64,000 nucleotides of DNA from Galerina marginata. Lineage: Eukaryota; Basidiomycota; Agaricomycetes; Agaricales; Galerinaceae. The position numbers were made by a program, and so were the translations under genes. Below, one piece after another: positions 1 through 9,828 of the stretch (position 1 is the stretch's first letter; the number at the start of each line of letters is the position of its first letter). The stretch is taken from NCBI GenBank assembly GCA_023014335.1, contig JAECYW010000008.1:434001-498000 (forward strand), in the 5' to 3' direction. Under the pieces are notes generated by a model. It was not told the DNA's origin and searched no databases. It was given only the letters and a program-made list of their open reading frames with translations.

Positions 1-309
1 GCGTCTTCCGATACTGAGGCTGGAACCGGCAGGTCTGCTACTGCCGCTGCTGGCGTCGCCGTCGGAGGAACGGGCCCGTTGGACATGTCACCATCCGAGG
101 CGCCAGTGAGGATTAGACAGACATCGGTGTTTTGATTTTCGCTGCAAACTACTTGACAATTTGAAGTTATCTACTACATAGAGATCATTTTCCATATAAA
201 TTCCCCAACACAATCATCAGAAACATGACTCCTTTACGTAGATTATTATAGCAGATTGGCCCATCCTTCCCAGGCAACTACATTAATCCCCAGGTTTAGA
301 GTTTTCAAA
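1..309. repeat. 3' flank of F-box copy 1, repeated elsewhere
   Basis: No gene seen. The stretch lies downstream of the minus-strand F-box gene and closely resembles 3490-3880, which lies downstream of the second F-box gene. Shared blocks include the tttt-gatt-t-tcgctg segment near 130 (compare 3630) and the aagggaagcttc block near 315 (compare 3843). It belongs to a duplicated cassette of F-box gene plus flanks. The first 100 bases also resemble 3180-3260. Confidence 0.6.
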
Positions 310-1875
310 TCAAAAGGGAAGCTTCTCGGGATTACCACTACCACATTCGTACTTGAAATCGTCGACGACTCCCCATCTTCTCCAGAGAATCTGCATTCCC
401 GCGAGTTCTTCAAGGAACGTCAAGGATGGGGCAACGTCAGAGTTAACTTCCCTGATATCTAGGACTGAAATCGGATGAGCCAAATCCCGACGCGCAAGTA
501 GAAATTGGAAGAGGTATCCCGAAGAGCCTCGGAAGTAAGTGATGTTCAAGATGTCGAGTTTAACCACCTCAAGGAGGGGAAAGAGAATATCCGAAGTTTC
601 TTTTTGCATGTTCAAAAAATCACCAATGACTTCCTCATTGGCGATTAAGATCGTCACTGCAGGGAGCGAACGAAAAAATGCGTGGAAATCCGTCTCCGAT
701 GGTGAACGATTCAGAGATGTCAAGTTCAACTGCGTGACGAAGTGGAAGACTGGCGTTGGAAAAGTGAATCCTCCGATTAAAGGGCCCGTAGCAGGCGTTT
801 CCAACTGCAGACCATTGAACGCGATAGTGATAGCAAAACTTTGGAATGGCGCAGGGTTGTCGGTACTGTCTTCAAAGGAAAATCTAGAATGCGAAACGTG
901 GAGAGATATGGACGTTGGGATGCGTGCCGTAAAGTAGTCCAGCGCGAATTTAGACAGTGGTTTGAATGGCCCCTGCTCCCAATTTCCGATCGTATAAAGC
1001 CAGAGAAAACAACCACGCGCATGTGTTAAATTTTCCAGTAGTGGGACGGTCGATTCGAAGTCACCTAAGAGTCGCATCTGTCTGAGATTGGGGAGGTTTA
1101 CTACTGATTGACGACGATCCGCCCCTTCTTCGTCATTTGTTGGACTTTGAACGTGATCGACGCGGATATCTTCCAGTTGTGGCATCATTTTGAAGGCTGA
1201 TAGCATTTCAAGAAGAGTAAAGGGCGGTCCGATGTGGATTGAACGAATGTTGGTAGCCCAAGTGGCTTGTGGATTGAATTTTATGTCTGCAAAATGGATT
1301 GTGTGAAGCAGAGGTGCATCGTCGGCGAAGAGGGTGTTGAAGGACGGCGTTGATGAAGCACCAGTTAGGATCCCGTCAAAATCGACGTCGAAGACTCGAA
1401 GCCGAGGAGCTGGGCGGTAAATTGAAATTGAACGCCAGAGCTGTGGCTTAAGCTTGTGGACGGCAATACAAACGATCAGCTTTTCAACTCTTCCCCAATG
1501 CTTGTCCAATACAGAGAAGAGGAAGCCATATATTTTTTGTCGGACGGATGTCCTTGCCTGGTGTATCTGGGATGTGGCTCTGATCCACAGTGATGCGTTC
1601 CCACTCCGTTTTAAAACCGTGTGCCACCAATGGTCCGTGAAGTTAACAAAACTGTCGAGATCTATGAGCTTCGCCCACAAGGAAGGTACTTCGAGGATCA
1701 TGTCGCGCCAATCTCGGCAGACCTGGGAGGCGATTCGAGTGTTACTGAGAGCTGTTGGGTAACTTGGATCGGAAAACATGTCCGCGTTTAGCTTGATGAC
1801 AGATAAAAAAACATCACGGTGCAAACGAAGAACAGGAACATGAATATTTTGTTGGGGAGGACTTAACAAGGACAT
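310..1875 (-). CDS. F-box-like protein, copy 1
   Basis: Single-exon gene of 521 codons. The start is the ATG at 1875-1873 because the other two close paralogs here (3881-5368 and 24137-25633) begin at the same aligned methionine in the same aacATGtc context. The N-terminal 80 residues hold the agaric F-box-like signature: a DVFLSVI helix, then an A-S-Q-V-C-R-x-W-R core and a PSLW motif. The remainder is leucine-rich and resembles the irregular LRR-like tails of these proteins. F-box proteins normally bind Skp1 and select ubiquitylation substrates through the tail; that role is inferred from the family. The C-terminus (residues after WRRWG) is longer than in the other copies. It is flanked by non-coding repeats shared with the other copies. 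Confidence 0.85.
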   Translation of the reverse strand: MSLLSPPQQNIHVPVLRLHRDVFLSVIKLNADMFSDPSYPTALSNTRIASQVCRDWRDMILEVPSLWAKLIDLDSFVNFTDHWWHTVLKRSGNASLWIRATSQIHQARTSVRQKIYGFLFSVLDKHWGRVEKLIVCIAVHKLKPQLWRSISIYRPAPRLRVFDVDFDGILTGASSTPSFNTLFADDAPLLHTIHFADIKFNPQATWATNIRSIHIGPPFTLLEMLSAFKMMPQLEDIRVDHVQSPTNDEEGADRRQSVVNLPNLRQMRLLGDFESTVPLLENLTHARGCFLWLYTIGNWEQGPFKPLSKFALDYFTARIPTSISLHVSHSRFSFEDSTDNPAPFQSFAITIAFNGLQLETPATGPLIGGFTFPTPVFHFVTQLNLTSLNRSPSETDFHAFFRSLPAVTILIANEEVIGDFLNMQKETSDILFPLLEVVKLDILNITYFRGSSGYLFQFLLARRDLAHPISVLDIREVNSDVAPSLTFLEELAGMQILWRRWGVVDDFKYECGSGNPEKLPF

Positions 1876-3480
1876 GTTGGCTGCAGGCAGCGAATTCCTC
1901 AGAGTGGTCACGACGAAAACGATGGGCCACGCAGCTGTCCGAAATTCAATATTTCAAATTTCAATCCCCGAACTTTTGTCAAAACCGCAAACACAAACAA
2001 CGCCGTTGAAGATATTTTGACCTTCTCAAGACCTTCTCCAACGGCGACCAGCTCCACCTTTCACATCTAATCATGCCTTCCCTGCGGTCCCATTCGACAG
2101 TGCCACTAGTGCATGTCTACTTTCTCGCCGCCGTTTCTATCTCCACCTACTGTAAATGACGACTGATAATCGTTGTCGTGAACTCCGCGTTCCTTCTTGC
2201 TCGGTATACGAGGAGGCTGAAGACGCGCAGGACGTGGACAATAAACAAGACTTAGAAGTTTAAATTTGGGAGCTGAATGAGGTTTTTTTATATCTAGAAA
2301 AGTATTCGACCCATATTTCATTCAGTGGGGAGTTGTCGAAGTCTGACCACCATTTATTTTCAGTGTCGCTTCAGTGCCTCTTTCAGGCGCAGTCCTTTGG
2401 ATCGCATACCTGGCATTTCATGCCCACGTCGTACCCGTGTTCGAGGACTCGTTCTATTCGGCTTTCAAGACGCGAGTTACATACACCAGCACGACACAGG
2501 AAACGAGACGATCTCGCCAACCTATGACCATTAGAATGGGTTTTCGAACATATTTATTCAGCCTTGCGCGGTTATTCGTCGGGTCTTCATCATCACACGT
2601 CTCGACGCGTGCGTTTGTCTCCTCTCTTTTCCCAAATACATGGATCTATGCTAACTCTGAACCAGCAGGAAATGAGCAAAGGAGCGCGGACAGAAACCGA
2701 GCACTGAATACGGCCGCCGCTGGCCAAACGATGCCCAAATCTATAGAGGAGGGAAGCGGCACAAGCCAGTTAGTTCAGCACGTGTGTCCATCCCTCGTTC
2801 TGTCCTTTTATCCGAACTCAAAGTCTCGCTCTCGTACAGCCCGTAGACACGTTCAACTCCTCCCAGGACATCGTCACCTACAAAACTGATCATGGTCCCA
2901 CCTCAGCCCTGTGCGTCGTATTCGCATCAAAATCTGGCCTGACGAAGATCACAAAGCCAAGGGAAGGCGCCGACCAGGCTGGTGGATACGACGATCATGA
3001 AGATAAAAATGGCCATCGATATCGACACCACAAATTACCCCGGAGTGTTGCTCAGGCTGCTGGAGAGCTTCTCCTTCGCCCTTCCCCTCTGCAATACCAG
3101 CAGTTTCCGTCGTCGGCGTTTCCGTTTCCATGACCTCAACCTCCGACCATCCAGATTCTTCCTCTGCCCAAGCCAGACCCGACATGGGTACCACCGCCAC
3201 TGCTGGCGTTGTCTTTGTTGGATCCTCAGTCTCATCGCAGTCAGGCAGGCGATGGATGGGCTGGAGATACTTACTGCAGGCGAACTCCCGAAAGCTGAAG
3301 ACAGAAATGAAGAAGGCGCTTCCAAGCCTCAGGCTTTAGGCTGGACGGATGCAAGGAAGTGCTCCGTTTCCTCCGCTCGCTAGCTGAACCTGCGAGAGGT
3401 TGTTCCGCTTTGGATGCATTCTGGTTCGATTAATTCATTCGATCCTTAAATAAATAAATAAAACGACCCTAGGCCTCTTA
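1876..3480 (+). repeat. Long non-coding repeat upstream of F-box copy 1 (unit A)
   Basis: This stretch is a diverged copy of sequences found in reverse orientation at about 22490-24136, 27450-28200 and 28200-29450. Matching landmarks include the ctgaccaccatttatttt block near 2342, the cgtgtgtccatccctcgtt block near 2781, and the cacgttcaactcctcccagga block near 2847. It contains several open frames (for example 2374-2889), but none is conserved in frame between copies, so I treat it as non-coding. The part nearest the F-box gene is its shared promoter region. Confidence 0.7.
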
Positions 3481-3489
3481 TGCTGTGTA

Positions 3490-3880
3490 TTATCACCGAC
3501 CGTTAGAAGTTTCAAGGTGTCTGTTGTATCCAAAACACGACAACAGTTGGATTGGACTAATTCGACTGGCAGCTGGATATGTCCATTCGAGCCGCCAGAA
3601 AGACGAGGAGCAGAAATTCGTCGAGGTGGCTTTGATTCTCGCTGAAAGTGGCGTCAAACCACCAGTCTGAAGTTATAATTATATACTACTTAGGCACAAT
3701 CCCCATCTGAAATAACACACAACAATTTGAAGTAGTACTCCTGGACAATGATTGTGATAATTTCTAATATCGGCTAATTCTTCTCAAAAGACTACATTGA
3801 CCCATCCCTAGGTTTAAGACCTTCATTAATTTAGTGACTAATGGGAAGCTTCCCGGGATTACCGCTACCACATTCATCCT
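3490..3880. repeat. 3' flank of F-box copy 2
   Basis: Homologous to 1-330, and in inverted orientation to 25660-25900. Both the shared caaggtgtctgttgtatcc block at 3512 and its reverse complement near 25878 are visible. No gene seen. Confidence 0.6.
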
Positions 3881-5368
3881 TCAAAGTGCCGTTGACTCTC
3901 GCCTTTTCCAGAGAACCTGCATTCCCGTGAACTCTGCAAGGTACGTCAAAGAACGGGCAAGATCGGGGTTGGCATCCCTGAGATCTAGGACCAAAATTGG
4001 ATGTGCCGATTCCCTACGTGCAACTAGGAATTGGAAGAGGTATCCTGAAGTGGCTCGGAAGTCCAAAGTGTCGAGTTTAACGACCTCTAGGAGTGGAAAA
4101 AGAATATCTGATGGTCCTTTTTGCAAGCCGGAAAAATTACCAATGACTTGCTCATTGGTGATTAAGGTCGTCACCGCAGGGAGCGAACGAAAAAATTGGT
4201 GAATCGCCTCGGATGGTGAACAATTTAAAGAGGTCAAGTACAACTGCGTGACGAAGTGGAAAACTGGCGCTGGGAAGGTGAATCCTGCAATGATATTGCC
4301 TATGGCAAGCGTTGGCAACGGCAGATCATCGAACCAGACCGATACAGAGAAACTTTCGAATGGCGAAGGGCTGTCGGTTCTGTCTTTGAAGGAAAATCGA
4401 TAATGCGAAACGCTGAGAGAGAGGGATGTAGGGACGCGTGCCGTAAAATAGTCCAGCGCAAATTTAGACAGTGGTCGGAATGGCCCCTGCTCCCAATTTC
4501 CGGATGTAAGTTTGAGGAAACAACCGCGTGCATGGGTGATATTTTCCAATAAGGTGACGGTCGATTTGAAGTCACAGTAGAGTTGTATCTGACTGAGATT
4601 GGGAAGGTTCACGCATTGACGGTGATCCACTTCCTCTTTATCAGGTCTCGGACGTTGGACCTGCTCTACGCGAATAGTTTCCAGATTCGGCATCATTTTG
4701 AACGCCGATAACATCTCGAGAAGGGTAAAGGGCGGTCCGATGTGGATCGAACGGATGTTGGTCACCCAAGGAGCTCGTGGATTGAATTTTATGTTTGCAA
4801 CATGGAGTGTGTGCAGCAGAGGAGCATTGTTAGCAAAGAGGAGGTTGAATGACGGCATCGAAGAGGCTCTGTTCTGTGTCCCGTACAAATCGACATCGAA
4901 GACTCGAAGCTGAGGAGCTGGGCGGTGAATAGATCGCCAGAGCTTTCTGTCTAGATCGCGGATGTCCACGCAAACGACCAGCTTTTCTGTTCTTCCCCAG
5001 TGCTTGTCCAATACAGAAAAGAGGAACCCGTATATATTTTGTCGGACATGAGTCTCTTCCTGGTATATCTGGTCTGTGGCTTTGATCCACAATGATGCGT
5101 TCCCGCTCCTTCGTAAAACTGTGTACCTCCAGTCCTCCGTCGAGTGGGCAAGATCGTCGAGATCTATCAACTTTCCCCACAGGGATGGTGCATCGAGTAT
5201 CATGTCGCGCCAGTCTCTGCAGACCTGGGAGGCCCGTCGAGTGTCGCTGAGAGGTGTTGGATCGGAGAACAGGTCTGCGTTTAGGTTGATAATAGATAAA
5301 AAAACATCTCGGTCCAAATTGGAAACAGGACTATGAACATTTTGTTGGGAAGGCATTAACAAGGACAT
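3881..5368 (-). CDS. F-box-like protein, copy 2
   Basis: Single-exon gene of 495 codons, a close paralog of 310-1875 and 24137-25633. The chosen ATG at 5368-5366 aligns with the other copies; an in-frame ATG 31 codons upstream would add residues the paralogs lack. The N-terminus shows the F-box-like pattern (LDRDVFLSIINL, then RRASQVCRDWRD and PSLWGKL), and a leucine-rich, LRR-like tail follows. The likely role is a substrate adaptor in an SCF-type ubiquitin ligase, inferred from the family alone. Its 5' flank differs from that of copies 1 and 3, so the shared duplication seems to end near its start codon. No frameshift or stop is visible. Confidence 0.85.
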   Translation of the reverse strand: MSLLMPSQQNVHSPVSNLDRDVFLSIINLNADLFSDPTPLSDTRRASQVCRDWRDMILDAPSLWGKLIDLDDLAHSTEDWRYTVLRRSGNASLWIKATDQIYQEETHVRQNIYGFLFSVLDKHWGRTEKLVVCVDIRDLDRKLWRSIHRPAPQLRVFDVDLYGTQNRASSMPSFNLLFANNAPLLHTLHVANIKFNPRAPWVTNIRSIHIGPPFTLLEMLSAFKMMPNLETIRVEQVQRPRPDKEEVDHRQCVNLPNLSQIQLYCDFKSTVTLLENITHARGCFLKLTSGNWEQGPFRPLSKFALDYFTARVPTSLSLSVSHYRFSFKDRTDSPSPFESFSVSVWFDDLPLPTLAIGNIIAGFTFPAPVFHFVTQLYLTSLNCSPSEAIHQFFRSLPAVTTLITNEQVIGNFSGLQKGPSDILFPLLEVVKLDTLDFRATSGYLFQFLVARRESAHPILVLDLRDANPDLARSLTYLAEFTGMQVLWKRRESTAL

Positions 5369-6832
5369 GTTGGCAGAATGCAGCGAACCAACAGAGAACT
5401 GTTTGAAGCCATCAAGTTTGTTGGGTTCAATGAATCTCAGATTAAAATTCCGACAGACCATGGTCGTTATTTGTTTCTGAAGATGGTGCAAACAATCGCG
5501 GTTAATTCCTAATTTCAGAGGCCGGTGCTTCCTCCATGACCCACCATGACCTTCACCTACATATCACGATCTTTCTGAATGTGCACGCACTTGACGGCGC
5601 CTTAGTGAATGAATTCAACTTTAGTTATCCACTCTTTACGGATTTAGGCCGACGTCGGATGTGGGGGATGTTCGAACATCCTAACCAACATGTGGGTACT
5701 CCCAGGCAGGCTGCTCTTAAATGTCGAATCATATCGGCTCCTAGATGTGCTACCTTACGTTCAAAGCTCCTTCTCGCGCTAGGAATTAGGCTCAATGTTG
5801 ACTCCAAAAGGCGACAAAGGTAGCAAGCGCTGATCTCTGCAACGACGAGAAACTCACGGACGTTCGCGTTCCCTCCGCGACCCTGGTCTTCCCTCCTTTT
5901 CTTTTCATACGCAAGGCCAGCAATAAACAGTTTACTCTGCCGAATCATCTTTATGCTTTACGTCTCCACGTTGATTCGCTTCCTCCACAACGGTACAACG
6001 GCTCATTGGTACCTGGGGATGTAAACCTTGCTTCTTTTCCGCTGTAAATGGGCATTCACTAACTTCAACTTAGAAGGAGAAGATGGGAAATTTGAAGCAG
6101 GCACAAAACAACTAAGGCTATCAATTCGGCAGTCTGTGGATGAACGGTGGTACTGCGTGGGATCATCTTTAACGGGGATTATAAGCCGTGTTCTGTTCGT
6201 CTCTTTTCTTCTCGTTTCGCCTTCTTTTACACCCAGTGTCACTAGATTCTGGGCGTTATTTTTGAGACCAGTTCTTGATTAAAATTTTTCCGCGTGGCTT
6301 CGCAATCACCTCCAGAACTACGCTTCGTGTGAGTACCGCTTCAACCCATTTTCCTTGCACGGCCGTGGTCTAAAATGAAGTCCAGTCAATTTGTTGGCGA
6401 TTTACATCTATCTTTGCAATCATGTATGCAGGTGATCTGTGGGCGATTAGTTCTTCAAATAGCTTCGGTCCATCGATTTATGAACATTTTTCCCTTTATC
6501 AGCGCATCGGTCAACTCGTCAATGATATTGTCGAAGTTCAATGACCAATCGTCGTGCCGAAACAGCCACCCACGATGTAAGAGATGAACTTGTCCAATTA
6601 AGTTCGTGTAAATTTTTTGATTCACTGACGATCAAATTGATTATCTGAAATATTTCCGCAGATGCATAGCTCAGAAATCACAAACGGGCGCTCCAATGGA
6701 GAACAGTTTCGTTCAAGCTGATGTACAGGCTGATCATCAACATTCCGCAGAGCCGTATAAGATGTGCTTGATACCGAGCACAAAGTTGGCTTTCCCTCTC
6801 GTATTTTATCTTGCCTTGGGGGAACGAGTACG
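5369..6832. other. Intergenic, no gene recognised
   Basis: About 1.46 kb between the divergent F-box copy 2 and the DUF6534 gene. Only short open frames occur (for example 5625-5948 minus and 6003-6242 minus), with no conserved motif, signal peptide or supporting splice patt ern. It should hold both promoters. I see no repeat shared with the rest of the window. Confidence 0.5.
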
Positions 6833-8661
6833 ATGGACCTTAATTTGCTCGGCAGCATATTCGGCGCCCTACTTTCTGGCGTCATTGTCAACAGTTGGTG
6901 AGCACGCATCTTGTAGTTTGTTACTCGGCGTTTACCTTGGAGTCATCGCTTTCAGGGTCTTTGGACTCATTTGTGTACTGACGTACCAGTACTTTAAAAA
7001 CTTTCCCAATGACGGAATGAGCACCAAGATCCTTGTAATTTTTTTTTGCCGGACCATGTACGTGTTTCGACTGATCCCTGTGTATTATAGGTTATTTGGA
7101 TGTTGTGAGTATCCCCAGCATGTGTTAATCACCGGCGTTGAATAGTCCATACATTCAGCGTGCTCCAGACTTTCAACGCGTGAGTTCTTTCTCATTGTTG
7201 CCCTCTATACAATTGACAAACAAGTACAAAAAAATGGTAGATTTCTAGTATCGGAAATGATATATTTCTACCTCATAATTTCCTTCGGAGATAAGGCCAC
7301 ACTGAACATACCAACCTGGTACGCGAGGTTACGACAATTATATGCTTCTCCGGCTGATGCCCATATCTTAGGGAATTTGCTTTGTTCCACGGGCTATCAG
7401 TAAGTCATCCCTTCGTCTCGCTTTTCGTGACCTTTATCGTGGTTCTGGAACAGGCAATCGCAGCATTTTTTGTACAGATATATAATGCACGTCGCATCTT
7501 TGCCAGTAAGTACATTTCCAGGGTGGTCGTAATTGTTTTCCAATTTTATGAACTTTCCCCCAACGACAGTGACCAAGCAATACATGGCAGTTGCGACTAT
7601 AGTTAGTCAGGCGGTCTAATCTTGTGTATCATGCTCACAGAATTTTAGGTTCTTTTTGCCACCGTGTCCGTTGGTTAGTATTTCTGAATGCCTCGCTCGC
7701 CAAGATCACTGATGTACTTGCTTTGACAGCCTTCGCATTAGCGTTTATGGCCGAAATGTTCGTCATTGGAGTTATCAATCGATTGCACTCTGTATCAGTA
7801 AGTGTTGCATTCGCGGAAGCGAAAGGTTGCTAAAGCAAATATCAGTGGATTGCTATCGTTTGGCTTACTTGCTCCGTAGTAAGCGACTTGCTCATCACCG
7901 CCTTCCAAGTTGTGTACCTGCACAAACATCGAACAGGAATTGACAAGTACGATTCCTTTACTATCTTCCAACCCCGTCAACTAAAATTAAGCCCGTGCAG
8001 AACCAACCGCATCATTAACATTCTTATACTCTACATATTGAGCACCGGCCTGCTGACTAGGTATGTGCAATTAAGTGCGGAATCTTTATCACGATAACTT
8101 AGCTTTCATGCATTACAATTTTCAGTGTCAGTGTTATTTGTGAGCTTATGACGGTAAGAGCTCTGATTGGGACTAATTTTTGGGACATTTACGAACAGTC
8201 GCCTTCTCTGCTCAGTTTGCCACACTCGGCTGGAACTATGTACATGTATTTCTCAGTGTTCCACTAGGAGGAGGTCAGTTCATTGTCGTACCTTTTGCGC
8301 AGTCTGTAACACTAATTCGCGGGCAGTCTACACAGTTTCCTTCTTAGCAAAGTAAGTCGACAGCTCGTGTGTGACGGACCCCATCCAACGCCACTATCTT
8401 TCCAGCTTAGACGCTCGGCGAAGAGTACGGGAAATCGTGCCGGCTGTCCACACTTTCAAGATGACCAGTGCAAGCAGCCAAAGTCAAGGAATAACCATTG
8501 AAATAAAGCACACACGGCAAGTGACCACCGACAACTCGGACTGTGAACAAGGCCTGGTTACTGAACTCGTAAAACTTGGACACAAAGTAAGCAATAAAAT
8601 TGTGCAATCAACGATTACTCGGTGCAGCGCTCAACCTTATCTAGAGCTCGACTCTCAGTAA
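6833..8661 (+). CDS. DUF6534-type multi-pass membrane protein
   Basis: Seventeen small exons restore one frame of 312 or 336 residues: 6833-6897, 6956-7034, 7091-7104, 7159-7179, 7241-7327, 7372-7399, 7454-7505, 7570-7613, 7649-7673, 7730-7797, 7846-7946, 8001-8060, 8126-8153, 8216-8273, 8327-8351, 8406-8586 and 8659-8661. About seven hydrophobic segments follow one another. The diagnostic DUF6534 block lies at exons 11-15: HKHRTGIDKT, then NILILYILSTGLLTS, and LDARRRVRE after the last membrane segment. The family is an abundant agaric integral membrane family of unknown function, and no reaction can be assigned. The last intron (8587-8658) is a multiple of three without stops, so both spliced and unspliced forms stop at the same TAA. 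Confidence 0.85.
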
Positions 8662-9767
8662 CGAATTTGATAGTGACGGTGGGCTGCCAGTGCATGCCGT
8701 CGATGGTCTTTCGTAGAGGGAATATGTGCCATTTTAGTCATTGGGTATCAACTCATGTCTACTTGACTATGGATTGGAACTGTGGAGGCATAAATAACAA
8801 CTCTTAGCTCAGTTACGCAGTAAACTGATTACAGGCGACAACAAGAGAAGTAAGAAAAAGTTTCGGTGAGTGGAGAAAGGCCGGTTGCTTCCTAAATTGA
8901 GGCCTGAGGGGAAGCTTCAAATAAGCAGATGTAAGCTGCTGAAATTCCAATACTTTTCTCCCGCCTTTAGGACCAAACGAACTGATGATTGAGAAAATTA
9001 AAGGGCCTGTCGGGGTCTAAGTAGTGAAGTGACTCTCCTGTTCCAGAGAGGCTGGATTAGATTAGATATGGTCCGGTCGATCATCATGCATCAGTGGCTG
9101 TACAAGTTTTGTTTCAAACACCTATACTCACGACCTACTTTCCACATCTCCAAGCCTCAGCGACATTGGTTCCAAACGATTCAGACGTGCAATACCTACC
9201 AGCATCGATGTTTCCTGTCGTCAGCTATGAACTTCGGTGTTCTGAAGCACCTGCTTTAAGTACGTGTTTCATCACATTATGGAAAGGGCGCTTCTGACCG
9301 TTGCCAAGTTGACAATACTGGCAGACTCTTGCTCCTAGCCTTTAGGCTATGTTTTGATAGGACTAGGCGAGCTCATCATACTGGGAACGACGAAGTTAAG
9401 ACAGCCAATCAACTACTCTTGATTTTTGCTTATTCCTAACGGACTTCTTCCACTCGGCCTCATACGAATGTCATTTCTTTTCTAGAGTTTTGTCTGGGTC
9501 GGCCCAATGACAAATTTACAAAATACATCGGTTAACACAGCTTGAACGGTTTTTCTTTGCCGTTATGTGACGCGCCGGTGATAGCAAGCCAGACTTTCGT
9601 TGCCACGGGCGGCCACTAAGGGTCCCAGCTCGGTTCAATGGCTGATTCGCCCATAGTTTCGAACAGTTTCTGTTCATTTTGATGAGTTATCTGGTGATTT
9701 TCCCGACCCTGATAGCTATCACCTCCGTCCTGGTATCTCGTCTGCACTGTGACCGCGACCAGAAACC
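8662..9767. other. Intergenic, no gene recognised
   Basis: Short overlapping open frames near 9029-9297 show no family motif and no consistent splicing. The right-hand part must contain the peroxidase promoter. Confidence 0.5.
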
Positions 9768-9775
9768 TATAAAAA
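9768..9775 (+). promoter_or_regulatory. TATA box of the peroxidase gene
   Basis: TATAAAAA lies 54 bases before the ATG at 9829, a normal distance for a TATA-driven, strongly inducible agaric gene. It is assigned by position and sequence only. Confidence 0.6.
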
Positions 9776-9828
9776 GGTTGATAACAACACATACTTTCTC
9801 CAACAAAATCCCTACTTTCCTATTCTCA

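Noticed and set aside
2374..2889. A 171-codon open frame upstream of F-box copy 1
   Set aside because: It lies in the long repeat, and the same frame is broken in the other copies at 23400 and 28900, so it is not conserved as protein.
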